NCBI GenBank assembly: GCA_008477525.1
Contig: SPDT01000003.1
Location: 2,976,001-3,040,000, forward strand
Direction of reading: 5' to 3'
Length of the DNA: 64,000 nucleotides
Source of the DNA: Hypomyces perniciosus
Lineage: Eukaryota > Ascomycota > Sordariomycetes > Hypocreales > Hypocreaceae
In this document: piece after piece, positions 42,666 through 52,800 of the stretch
Layout of the letters: the number at the start of each line of letters is the position of its first letter
How positions within the stretch are numbered: the stretch's first letter is position 1
Notes under the pieces: model-generated
What the model saw: the letters and a program-made list of their open reading frames with translations, nothing else
Told to the model about the DNA's origin: nothing
Database searches by the model: none
Position numbers and translations under genes: made by a program

Positions 42666-45207
42666 CAGTGATGTAATTAATCGGGGCGATTAATTAGTGA
42701 TTCATTGAATCTGAATCCGAGGTTTGGATTAATTATCTGAATCGAGCCGCCCAGGATTAATTAAGTTTCAACGATTAATTAAAGTGGGGTCAACGGCTAG
42801 ACTATGGATATTATTGGCTGGTGCAGCGCTGAATTTGGCCCTTGTTAGCCATCGCCATGCACATCCTGGCTGATCACCTAACGTCAGATCAAACATCATG
42901 GCCTCTAATACAAACCCACTCACTGTCTCTGTCGACGACGACTACTTTGCCTTGACAGAGAACCCCGTCGAGGATGTAGACACCATTGGAGAGTCTTCTC
43001 AACTCTCAGAATCATCCTCTCCTACGGTGTATAGAAAACGCGCCCGGACCCCTACTGCGCTCGACATTTGGGCAGAAAGTCGTCCGCCAAATCACCAAGA
43101 GCCCGAACGCAACAGGCACGGTCAGAAGATATGGTATTGCAAACGTTGCTCCTACTCTCAGGCCGCTCATAACAGAGTACGGGGCCATCTCCGGGATAAG
43201 CATTGCGTCTTGATTTCAGAGCAGCAAACAGCCAAGAAGCTCGGGCAGGAACTCGCGATTGATAGACTGTTTCGGCAGCAAGCTGCGAGACAAAAGGGGC
43301 ATGACATCGAGCGGGAGAAGTATCTTCGTACCTCTATTGACGAAGATGCGTATAACCAAGCACTGGTAAATCTTATTACTGCGCATAGTCTTCCCCATAG
43401 CCTCGTTGAGTGGCCAGAATGGTATGCCTTACTCCACACAGTCAACTACATGGCCCCAAGAGTCGTCACACAGAGTCGCGGGCAAGTTCCAAAATTGTTG
43501 GAGGCGAACTTTTCTACACACCGCGAGAGCTTGATATCAAAGCTCAACGCTTCGCCTACGCAAATACACTTCAGCATTGATATCTGGTCTTCTCCAAACC
43601 ATCATAGCTTCCTTGCCATCGTAGGCCACTTCATTGATCTAGGCAGCCGGCAGCTGCAAAAAGCTCTGCTTGCTCTTCGAGAGCTTGAAGGTACACACAG
43701 CGGTGAAGCTATTGCGGAGACTTTCCTCCAGGTGGTTGATTCGTATGGAGTACGCGACAAGATCGGATACTTTACTCTTGATAACGCTTACAACAATGAT
43801 ACAATGCTGCGAACTATTGCGGAGACCTGCGGCTTCAATTCTACACATCGACGACTTCGCTGTAACGGCCACATCATAAATCTAGCGGTGCAAGCATTCC
43901 TATTCGGTAAGAACAAGGATGCTTCTGATGAGGCTCTGCGTCAAGTGTCACAGCTGTCCTGTAAGGAACAGGAGGGAGCTGTTGAAAGAGCGGAGACGGC
44001 GACTGCCTGGCGACAGTATGGAGCGCTTGGTATGCTTCACAACCTCGTGGTGTGGATTCGCTCATCAACCCAACGTTACCGAGCCTTCCTGCGGGCTGCT
44101 GGCCATATAATCCCGCAGGATAACTCGACGAGGTGGAACTCTTGGTATCGAATGATTCATGCTGCTATCGCACTCCGCAAAGAACTCAACAGCTTTATGG
44201 ATGATCGCTATTCAGAGAGCGATATCAGTCTTGATTACCTTCATCCCGAGCACTGGCAGGAGCTTCAGGAGATCCACAACTTTCTGCAGCCTTTCTATGA
44301 AATTACTAAAGACACCCAATGGGACAAGACGTCTTTGGATAAGGTGATTTGCTCTATGGACTTTCTTGTTATGCATTATAAAGCCGCCATGCAGCAATTC
44401 CAGCACAGCATCACGATGGTGGATCGCATTATGACCAGTTGGTACAAGTTCGACGATTACTACACGCGTACAGATGATACCCCAGTGTACGCGGCTGCGA
44501 TTCTGCTCCACCCTAGCCTCCGACGAGCACATCTGAATGAGGCATGGAAAGACCAATCCCAATATATCGGGCCGGCCGTCGAGGCTGTGCGTAGGCTATG
44601 GGATGGTTTTAAGCCGCTGCAAGAGCCAGAAATTGAGGAGGATCTTTCGGCTTACAAGGCATATAAGAAACTCATCTATCAAAAGTCATCTTCTTATGAT
44701 GAATTTAGCCGGTTCATCGAGGGTCCGACGCTGCCAATTGGCGCCTCTTCTGCCCTTTCATGGTGGCTTGAGCCGACGCAACAAACTTCCTATCCTTCTC
44801 TCTACCGCCTCGCAATCAATACTTTCTCTATACCAGCAATGTCAGCGGAGGCTGAACGAGTATTTAGCGGAGCCCGGCGTACAATTTCTTGGGACAGAAG
44901 TCGATTGTCTGCGCAGATAGTGGAGTATACAGAGTGCTTAAAGCACTGGATTAAGAGCGGGCTCTTGGACCAGCCATGCGTGATACCAGAAGTAAATAAG
45001 TGTTAACCTAGATGTTAGACATGTAAAATGACGGCTGAGGATGCTAGGAACCAGTTTAGTGCTACTGAAATAGTTGAAAAAGCTTATTAACTGGCCAGGA
45101 GCTAATTAATCGCTGAATCCGATAATTAATCCTGAATCCAAGGCCTGATTCAATAATTAATCTGAATCCGACCCTGGATTCAGATTAATTGATTAATTAC
45201 ATCACTG
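42666..45207 (+). mobile_element. hAT transposon with 17-bp TIRs
   Basis: Perfect inverted ends CAGTGATGTAATTAATC (42666-42682 and, reversed, 45191-45207). Subterminal arrays of GATTAATTA/TCTGAATCC lie on both sides. The CAGTG start is typical of hAT. Length 2542 bp with an intact transposase. The flanking 8-mers GGCGAGCC and CCCCAGAC do not match, so no duplication is visible. Confidence 0.9.
42898..45006 (+). CDS. hAT transposase (intact, intronless)
   Basis: 702 residues from ATG 42898. The BED zinc finger is near residues 79-103 (IWYCKRCSYSQAAHNRVRGHLRDKHC). The core has IHFSIDIWSSPNHHSF, with the first Asp, and the RRLRCNGHIINLAVQAF block with the hAT-typical C-x-x-H. The C-terminal dimerisation region is LSWWLEPTQQTSYP then IPAMSAEAERVFSGARRTISWDRSRL. 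It resembles the first hAT transposase in layout but has no intron and differs throughout, so it is a different subfamily. No disabling mutation was seen; possibly active. Confidence 0.92.
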   Translation: MASNTNPLTVSVDDDYFALTENPVEDVDTIGESSQLSESSSPTVYRKRARTPTALDIWAESRPPNHQEPERNRHGQKIWYCKRCSYSQAAHNRVRGHLRDKHCVLISEQQTAKKLGQELAIDRLFRQQAARQKGHDIEREKYLRTSIDEDAYNQALVNLITAHSLPHSLVEWPEWYALLHTVNYMAPRVVTQSRGQVPKLLEANFSTHRESLISKLNASPTQIHFSIDIWSSPNHHSFLAIVGHFIDLGSRQLQKALLALRELEGTHSGEAIAETFLQVVDSYGVRDKIGYFTLDNAYNNDTMLRTIAETCGFNSTHRRLRCNGHIINLAVQAFLFGKNKDASDEALRQVSQLSCKEQEGAVERAETATAWRQYGALGMLHNLVVWIRSSTQRYRAFLRAAGHIIPQDNSTRWNSWYRMIHAAIALRKELNSFMDDRYSESDISLDYLHPEHWQELQEIHNFLQPFYEITKDTQWDKTSLDKVICSMDFLVMHYKAAMQQFQHSITMVDRIMTSWYKFDDYYTRTDDTPVYAAAILLHPSLRRAHLNEAWKDQSQYIGPAVEAVRRLWDGFKPLQEPEIEEDLSAYKAYKKLIYQKSSSYDEFSRFIEGPTLPIGASSALSWWLEPTQQTSYPSLYRLAINTFSIPAMSAEAERVFSGARRTISWDRSRLSAQIVEYTECLKHWIKSGLLDQPCVIPEVNKC

Positions 45208-45731
45208 CCCCAGACTCAATGAATCCTGTTTGCTCCGCAACGTCATCGGCAACCTGCTGCCCTGTGGTAGAACCAAAAGTTGTTGTGGCAGGGGTTGGGT
45301 CAATTAGCATTGGGGACATTTTATCAGCCTTTCTGTCCCTCATTTCTTCATCTATGATCTTGTCAGTCTCCCCTATCATACAAGTGTAGTAGGAAATAGC
45401 TACCTTGATTCTGGTCACCGTGAAGGATTGGTTCAACGGGCAAGGCTAACTGGTTGGCAGGAATGGATAAATCGCCCGCAAGGTCTTGGGCTACCTCGCC
45501 ATCCGTATTGGAACCGGAGCACTGGTCCATGGAGTGAAAGAAGGATGGCATGCCATCTGGGTAATCAAGACTGAAGTCTTCCATAATATATTGAGAAGAC
45601 AGGTTGTTTCTGCAAGCTTCCAATGATGTGAGATCCTGTTCATGCGTCTTTGGTGCAGGAGCCGTTTGTTTTAGCTTGAGCGGCCTTTGTGACTTAGGAA
45701 TATATGTTTTGAATCTAAGGGGGGCAGCCAT
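45208..45731 (-). pseudogene. Gene fragment cut by the hAT element
   Basis: A minus-strand frame from ATG 45731 encodes an acidic, Pro/Gln-rich sequence (MAAPLRFKTYIPKSQRPLKL..) to about 45400. A second frame (about 45380-45208: EMRDRKADKMSPMLIDPTPA) runs into the hAT terminus at 45207. The two may be joined by a small intron near 45370-45420. No domain recognised. The missing 3' part was not found beyond the hAT's other end. Confidence 0.4.
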
Positions 45732-47720
45732 GGTGGATAAGGGCAGGAATATTGAGTATATTATAATCGAATATGGAAAAGAAGAAATGGGAGATAGCTC
45801 TTCCTATTTATCCAAGAGTCGACCTCTCCTCTCGGAGTTGCCAGCGGGGCTGTGAACAGACGTCAACATTGCCAAGTCTCCTCTGAAAGTCCCCGGCCAA
45901 GAGGAGAAAGCTGCTCACCCCTCTGCTCTTCCGTCCTACACAGATACCTGTGATGATTTCTCTTTCATTTCATTGCGGCTACGACCACTTGCGCGTTCCG
46001 TTTGGTCTCAAAACTAGATCAAGACGTAGAACCCGGTCTCAGCGTGGCGGAGCTTGCAGCTACACGGCCAGGCCGAACCGGTGAAACGAGAGCTTCAGGC
46101 TGAGCAACTTAAGCGGGTCTGTTTGGAAACGCTGAGTTGGTCAGATCACCATTGGCCAACCCTTAGAACATGGATACACATTCATGCTGTTGGCCCAAAA
46201 CCCCTGGACCGAGCACCTCACAGCGTCTTCGTAATAGACCAATACATGATGTCGCATGCGGTGGGCTTATCCATAGAAGGCCCGACTTGGCCATTCTCAC
46301 ACCGAGGGGTCTGTACTAGCATCACACCTCCTTTCCGCCAGGTCAACGGTTCGAAGATGTACATCCGCTCAAGCTGACGAGCTGTGATGGAAGGATTAAG
46401 ATAGATAATCGCGTAGATAGTTGCCAGCCTGCAAACGACGGAGATTGGCATGGTATTGTTTCGCCCCTTAACCCCTCGACATACGTTCTTGTGTCTTGGG
46501 CGTGAGGTGCTGCGAAGTTGCCATGGCCAGCAGGATTCAGGAGTTGATGCGGGCCCCCACGCTCCTTCCATTTTTGCGAGGCCAAGTCCATGTCTTGTGA
46601 ACTAATGGGCGGAGGGCGGAGGGCGGAGCTGATGACCACGACCTCAGGGCCCAACGCAGGCTACTCCGGGCTCATGCTCTGTTCGGGCAGCACTTCACCT
46701 ATCATCGCCCTGTCCTTGGTCATCTCATGATGCTAGATGAATGGCTTGAGCTAGAGGCTGTATAACGGTCAGGATGATGCTCCATTCTTTGCGTAATCGG
46801 AATCGTCTTCAGCGTGGCCATGCATTCGATATCGGGCAGGTTGAGGGTTACGCCATTCATTGGTTGAATCAGCGCGGACTAAGATCCATGGGCCCAAGGA
46901 AAATAGCGCAAAGGGAGGTTTGTGTGTTTCCCCTGAGACAACTAGGGAAATGGTGAGTTGGGTCTGGCCAATTGTTGGGCATGGGGACGGCAAGTCCGCA
47001 TCAAGTGGTTGATTGCCTTCCAGGATGGACACTCGGAGTGTCCGTAAGCTAGAGTGCCGCTCCATTTGTGACAATGTTAATTTCCCACAACGGGCACCGC
47101 CTCGCCCTCATTCCCCTCTGTAAGTCAAATTCACACCACGGAGACCTACTGAGAACTTGGTGGAGCATCAAGTGTTGTGACAAGAAGGCAGATACGACGT
47201 CAACGCCACTGCATGATGCCAGCGTCCGTGTCCATCCATTTTTTCCGTACATGGACATTCCTTGTGATAAAATTTTGCCTTTCTGGGTAATTTTGAATAA
47301 GTCGTCGAGGGCCATCCACCCCATCAGCTGCGGTCTTTCCGCTTATGACAAGACGTGGATAAAGGTCGATGGGGGAGAGTTGGTCTCATGAGATCAAGTA
47401 AGTGTCCGGGACGTACACCAATTTCAGGGTACTGTCATGGTAAAGAGGACACGGTTAAAGCGCTGGATCAAGTGCAGGTGTAATCATGTTTCTTGTCTGT
47501 TGTAAAAACCCATAATGAAGTTGCAAGACGTGTAGTTAGGTTAATCACGTGGGAGCGGGAACAAAAGGGAGGAAACAATGACATGAGAGGTACATGGCAA
47601 GGGAGGGGAGGGCGGGTCTTTTTATGGCCGACACAAAAGCAGCGAGGGATGGAGAGGCCGAAAATTTCCCGATGAGGCAACTGCCAAATGTAGTGGGCCA
47701 AGACCACAATTTCCGGATAC
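45732..47720. other. 2 kb of moderate GC with no supported gene
   Basis: Several overlapping frames of 80-120 codons exist on both strands, but none shows a domain, biased codons or clean splice structure. It may hold decayed genes. No repeat copy from elsewhere in the window was recognised. Confidence 0.35.
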
Positions 47721-49023
47721 AAACAAGCCGTCTGAACTTTTACTATTAAAATTAATAAATTATAATAAAAGAAGTTATATTTAATATTATATTATAATAT
47801 AAATAATACATAATATTATAAATATATATTATAAAAGTATTAAAATAAAATAAAGTAATAGTAATATAAATTTTAAGTTTTATAATAATAGGCTATATAA
47901 TAAGTTTTAAAATGAAGAAAAGGGATAAATTATAAATATTATATATTATAACCTATAACTAAAACTAAAACTTAATTAAATATAACCTAAAACTAATATA
48001 TAATAGGCTAGAAAGAGTGGAATAATAATAAAAAGGGAAGGAAAGGGAAGGTTACGCTTTTATATATATTAGATACCCCCTCTAGAAAAGAAAACTAACC
48101 CGACCTTAGGTTATCCCTACGCCACCAATAAACCTGAATAAGATAAGGACTAACGGCCTTATCCAACAGCCGGCTTAGTGGTTCGAAGCCATATTGATTG
48201 ATATAGCGCTTTGTATAGCCGGCTTGCCATTGGGCTAGGCTATCCAAGCGCTGTCGATTATGATGACTTGGTGGCCGACTTCTAGGAACGCGTTGTTCGA
48301 GTCGGCTAGGTCTAACCAAGCAGCGTTGTTCTATCTGGCTTGGTGGAACGAGTTGAATGGGGCCGCGTTGTTTGGGTCGGCTAGGTAGGTCGAATTCGCG
48401 TTGTTCGAAGCGGCGTTGTTCGAAGCGTTGGATCTGGCTTGAACGGCTGATGGGCTTGAATTCGATCGGGCTAGCTAGGCAGCGCGATTGAAGATGAAGA
48501 AAGTGTTGATTTCGTGACGGGAAGGTCTGGCGGCACAATCCACGGGTTCGGCGCTGTAGATGTTGCTGATATAGCTGCCAGGCCCGCTGTTGTTCGAGCT
48601 GATCGAGCTAATCGAATAGGCCCATTACGAAGTCGATCGAATCGAAGGAAAGAAATAACGCCAAACGCGAAGGAAGCAAGGAAACGCGTTATGGAACGCC
48701 GAAGAACGAAGGAATAAAGGAAAAGGCGTTATTGATCGTTAACCAACGCGTTATCCGGCAGGCCTGATTAAACCGGATCAAAGCTGCCGTTCAGGCCTAA
48801 TGAAAGGGACGGCTTAGTCGATTGTAGATAGGTCTGGTTGCAGCTTGGTTGGTGTTGGTTGGTTGCGTTTGGCTGTATCTGGCAGCGGAAGCTGGTTATA
48901 CGATCGGAATTATAAAATCGCTACTATATAATTCACAATGGGCTAGAAGGAGTGGAATAATAATGAAAAGGGAAGGATACGCTTTTATGCATATTTAAAA
49001 ACCTACCCTAACTTTACCTTTCA
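47721..49023. repeat. AT-rich boundary and a direct repeat
   Basis: 47725-47990 is nearly pure A/T. A 60-100-bp block (GGCTAGAAAGAGTGGAATAATAAT..AAGGGAAGG..TACGCTTTTAT) at about 48006-48064 recurs at about 48940-48990. It sits just downstream (minus sense) of 49024-49653 and again 940 bp away. Between them is a CG-rich segment with repeated GTTGTTCGA(A/G)GCG units (48280-48440). No ATG-started gene is convincing. Confidence 0.5.
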
Positions 49024-49653
49024 CTAGGCTATACATAAAGGGCGTAGTTGCTCAATAACCCTCTCTAAATCCCGCCAAACCTTGACTTCCTCCTCAATCC
49101 CAAGTTCATTATGAAGACTCTGCATTAAGAATCGGGTTCTAGTTAAAGCAAGGTCAGTCAATATAGCGTTTCCTGGGTCCTTGTTAGCGGCGACATAATC
49201 CCTGGCGATACCATTAAGGTATCTTCGGATAGGCTCATGGTATCCCTCTTGTAATACTCTCCCAAGATCCTCTTCCCACCTATTCAACTCCCTGTCAGTC
49301 ACTGTTCCTGGGCTATTGCGCAGCTTCGCCAGGAATTCTCTTGGGAACTCGGGGCATATTATGTCAGCACCTATGCACCATAGAGCTTCCTGGAGATATG
49401 TAGGGATATTGACCTGGATCAAGGCGGCGTTCTGGTCTTGCTGAATAGATAGTAAAGATATTTGAAGGGTATTGTGCGATGCCATCCATTTTCCAAGGAG
49501 TATAGTAGCCCTATTATATACTGTTGTATACTGGGTAATACTTTTGCCCTGTAGTATACTAATGGCCGTAAATATAGACAATGCATCAAGCGGTGCATAG
49601 TATTCCCGCTGAGTAAATCGGGTTACTGTTTGGTAAATAGCTTGTTGGGCCAT
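49024..49653 (-). CDS. Hypothetical protein, 209 residues
   Basis: A single exon from ATG 49653 (MAQQAIYQTV) to a stop at 49024. The product is soluble and mostly helical, with no signal peptide or membrane segment. The middle reads ILLGKWMASHNTLQISLLSI and the C-terminus is charged (LGIEEEVKVWRDLERVIEQL). I do not recognise it. Its 3' flank is duplicated at about 48006. It lies at the left edge of the 49-62 kb block of unknown genes. Confidence 0.5.
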   Translation of the reverse strand: MAQQAIYQTVTRFTQREYYAPLDALSIFTAISILQGKSITQYTTVYNRATILLGKWMASHNTLQISLLSIQQDQNAALIQVNIPTYLQEALWCIGADIICPEFPREFLAKLRNSPGTVTDRELNRWEEDLGRVLQEGYHEPIRRYLNGIARDYVAANKDPGNAILTDLALTRTRFLMQSLHNELGIEEEVKVWRDLERVIEQLRPLCIA

Positions 49654-49980
49654 CTTGACAGTGAATAGAATAGGCGGTATTGACTTTAATATTGGAATAT
49701 ACTGTTGCCAGTTACTGTAGCAAATAAGAGAGTAATCGAGTTTGTTGCTAGTTGCTGTTAAGTAAGGAAGTAATAGAGGTAATATATAAAATAATACAGT
49801 AATATAAGGTATATATACCCTAAACGCTTATTATATTTACTTTACTTTTAAATATATAAATAGTATTGGCTTATAATTGTTCTATAACTGTTTAAATACA
49901 CTATAGTTGTTCAATAATAGCTTAAATTTACTACTATTATTAAAGGTACCTATATCTATATCCTTTCCCTTTACTAAAGA
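49654..49980. other. AT-rich upstream region
   Basis: No gene seen. Probable promoter of the 209-residue protein, with AT-rich sequence beyond. Confidence 0.3.
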
Positions 49981-50405
49981 CTTTATAGTCTATATTTATT
50001 AATTTCACCTTTGTCTAGGTTCTTTCTTTTACTATAGACTTGCATACTATATCCATTAATACGCCGTTGTTCAGATCTTTTTCTTCTGCCATAGACTTAC
50101 ACACCATATCCATCAATACGCCGTTGTTCGGATCTCTTTCTTCTGCCACAGACTTGCATACATCACTGCCACAAAGGGCGCCATCGTTCAAATCCCTTTC
50201 TTCTGCCACAGACTTACACACCGCATTCGTCCACTACACCGTTGTTCAGATCACTTTCTTTTGCCACAGACTTGCACACATCACTGCCACAAAGGGCGCC
50301 ATCGTTCAACTCCCTTTCTTCTGCCACGGACTTGCACACATCACTGCTACAAAGGGCGCCATCGTTCAAATCCCTTTCTTCTGCCACGGACTTGCATACA
50401 CTTAA
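49981..50405 (-). repeat. 60-bp minisatellite encoding 20-residue repeats
   Basis: Unit starts align at 50088, 50148, 50208, 50268, 50328 and 50388, exactly 60 bp apart. Older units of about 54 bp lie to the left (50034, 49986). On the minus strand each unit reads CKSVAEERDLNDGALCGSDV or a variant. The frame is open for several units, with one shift near 50221. Each unit contains GTCTGTGGCAGAAGAAAG. It may be the coding tail of an unknown repeat protein or simple expansion. Confidence 0.7.
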
Positions 50406-51174
50406 CCTGTCAATTCCCTGTAAGCCGGCTCGGACCAGATGAAGGGTGGTGAATCGGCGCCAGTTCCTCTCTGCTTTGTTCGCTGGCTTGTAAATCAAGG
50501 GTTACACCAGACGAATGGTGGTGAATCAGGGCCACTTCCTTCTCCTACTTAAATTCTCCATCTCTCTCTGCTTCCCTCTTCTCTTTTCTTCCCCTCTCTT
50601 CACTTTACCTACAAAACCCTTTTCCCTCCCTTTACTATTTCGTTTTCTTTGCATCTCTTTCTATCTATCTCACCTCGCCAGTATTCGCTGCGTCTAGACA
50701 CCTTTATCCATCGACTCTTCCGCCTTAAAAAGTTCCCCTTGTATGCTGTCTTTATTGTCTGCTCTCTGCTGCGTGGCATTGCCAATTATCGATAACCAAA
50801 CACACCAGGCTATCAATATACTAGGTCCTCTCTCTTCTCACTTTCCTGTTTAACTACCCTGCCACCCTGTATACTAACTCTTGCTGACAGTATTTGCGTT
50901 TTACGTTTTCGGCAACGCTGCCTTAACTGCCAACACCCACTCAAATCCCTAGCCGCGCTCAACTATACTTGAGATTCTATTGTGAGTTTTCCCTTCTCCC
51001 TACTGTTCTAGGTTATTGCGAGTATCTTCCCCTTGTCTCCATCTCCCTTTACCTATTATCTCTTGTCTGTTCTCTTTTATACTAACGCCACTTTACCAGC
51101 CCTAGTATACTGAGCTCCTGCTCCTTCTCCCATCATCGTTGTCTATCCATCCACTCCCACCGCCTGCCGCTATC
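50406..51174. promoter_or_regulatory. Pyrimidine-rich upstream region of the Ulp1-like gene
   Basis: 50540-51170 on the plus strand is strongly C/T-rich (CTCTCTCTGC.., TTCCCCTCTCTTC), typical of fungal core promoters and leaders. No gene recognised. It could contain 5' UTR introns of the protease gene (GTGAGT at about 50980 is a candidate donor). Confidence 0.4.
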
Positions 51175-52707
51175 ATGTCCGACCACAGGGCCCCCGGGGC
51201 ACCCCGTCCAGTCCTCCGGATGCACGTCAAGGGACCCCTGGAAAAGCAGCCCCTCGAGACAATGCTGGATATACCTCCTGACTTGCGGGCCGCCTATATA
51301 CAGCAGCCGCCCGTCCTCAACGTGCGCCAGCAGTGGCCCAGCGGCTGGGGCATTACCAATGAAACCGAACTCGCCCTGACCCCAGACAACTTCTGCCAGC
51401 AGTTCCCCGGCCTCCCAAAGACGGGTCGGTTTGCTACCACTCCAATAGTGGATGGGCGCTCGTGGCAGCAGCATATCTGGGAAGTCCGGCAGGCACTGCT
51501 CCTGTTCCAGTATGGCCGCTTCGCCAACAACTTCTCCCTCCAGGCCATGATGGCCATCGTGGGCCAGGGCATTGAGCGATCTGTCTTTATGATGGAGACG
51601 TTTATTGAGTTTCCCGACGATACCCCGGGCCGCTTCTGGGCGAACGGGGGAGACCCATCTGTCATGGATAGGCGCCTTGCCCCCAACGCCGAACTCGTCA
51701 ACGCCAACCTCCCAAGCGCCGCGGCCACCAAGAACATCCGCCGCGCCATCCACGGCAAGCGGCTCATCGCCACGTTCTTCAACTTCCATGCCGACAACCA
51801 CTGGGTTTCCGCTGTATACGACCGCGGACCCCATACACTGTACGTGTTCGACACGCTGGACTCGGGGCGCGGTGGCAGGGCGAAGAGCATTGGCCTGGCT
51901 TGGCGGTCATTCCTTCTTAACCTCGGCTACCCATACGACTTCGAGGTCATCTGCCCACCATTGCCGGAACAGCCTAATGGCTGGTCATGTGGCTACCTTG
52001 GACTCGTCTTAATCCACCAGGCTGTCCGGGGCCTCATCGGCGACACATACAGCAGCCTCGAGCGCCGCGGCGTCCCAGTGACGTGGATCCCGCACGACGG
52101 GCGCCAGCAGAGCAGCGGCCCCAGCCTAGGAGGCGCACAGCTCCTGTTGCCGGACTGGACCTTTGGCTCGCCCAGCGGCAGTATTGCCTTTCAGCGAGCA
52201 GGGGTTTTCCTTAGGGCCATGCTCTGCAACGAACTGGGCATACAGACATCTGACATCATACATCAACGGCTCCCGCGATGGTCCTCTACTCCCCAGCTGT
52301 CCTTCGCCTTCGTCAATGGCTTCCCGGGCGAACCGATCCGGCTCTCTATCCCGGGCTTGGACGAGTGGGGCAGCGGGCCGTGCCGTGTCCTCGCACCCAT
52401 ATACGCTGGCGGCAACGACACCTATATACTTGGCCTAGGCTCTCGGCACTCCTCGACCCCGCCCCAGGATTGGCCGCCTTTCACGCCCGAGCACCGACGA
52501 CTATGGCAGCAGAATACAGGGCAACGCGTGTGGGATGACATGGCTCGCCCCCGGATCCGTTGCTGGAATACAGCCAGCCCTCACTTTAACGCCGCCGACC
52601 GAGGCGTACTAAACAGAGGCGGGCCTGTTACTGTCATCTCCCTGGGCAGTTCGACGGGTAGGCCGGACGCCATCACTATCTCGTCCTCGGATAGCAGCCC
52701 GCGTTAA
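51175..52707 (+). CDS. Ulp1/C48-like cysteine protease domain protein
   Basis: 510 residues from ATG 51175; upstream in-frame starts are TTG only. The catalytic elements appear in Ulp1 order in the middle: His in HADNHWVSAVYD (about residue 206), Asp in LYVFDTLDS about 20 residues later, then the oxyanion Gln and nucleophile Cys in EQPNGWSCG (about 275-282). The QPNG-x-x-CG pattern is that of SUMO proteases. The N-terminal 130 residues and C-terminal 220 residues have no domain I recognise. Cellular Ulp1/Ulp2 are essential chromosomal genes. C48-like proteases with foreign flanking domains are also carried by several eukaryotic transposon superfamilies, and adenovirus-type proteases of Polintons share this clan. 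High GC and clean frame suggest function. Confidence 0.75.
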   Translation: MSDHRAPGAPRPVLRMHVKGPLEKQPLETMLDIPPDLRAAYIQQPPVLNVRQQWPSGWGITNETELALTPDNFCQQFPGLPKTGRFATTPIVDGRSWQQHIWEVRQALLLFQYGRFANNFSLQAMMAIVGQGIERSVFMMETFIEFPDDTPGRFWANGGDPSVMDRRLAPNAELVNANLPSAAATKNIRRAIHGKRLIATFFNFHADNHWVSAVYDRGPHTLYVFDTLDSGRGGRAKSIGLAWRSFLLNLGYPYDFEVICPPLPEQPNGWSCGYLGLVLIHQAVRGLIGDTYSSLERRGVPVTWIPHDGRQQSSGPSLGGAQLLLPDWTFGSPSGSIAFQRAGVFLRAMLCNELGIQTSDIIHQRLPRWSSTPQLSFAFVNGFPGEPIRLSIPGLDEWGSGPCRVLAPIYAGGNDTYILGLGSRHSSTPPQDWPPFTPEHRRLWQQNTGQRVWDDMARPRIRCWNTASPHFNAADRGVLNRGGPVTVISLGSSTGRPDAITISSSDSSPR

Positions 52708-52800
52708 TGGGAGGTGGAAAGGGGAGAAGGGGGAGAGAGGGGGGAACCTAGATGCAAGTTTGCCTACACTAATATAATTGTAGCTCTAATAAACCTTCCC

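Noticed and set aside
48095..48538. Arg/Gln-rich 147-codon frame
   Set aside because: Starts at TTG, low complexity from GTTGTTCGAAGC repeats, and no ATG or homology.
51133..51834. Minus-strand 233-codon frame
   Set aside because: Antisense shadow of the protease gene, whose catalytic motifs are on the plus strand.
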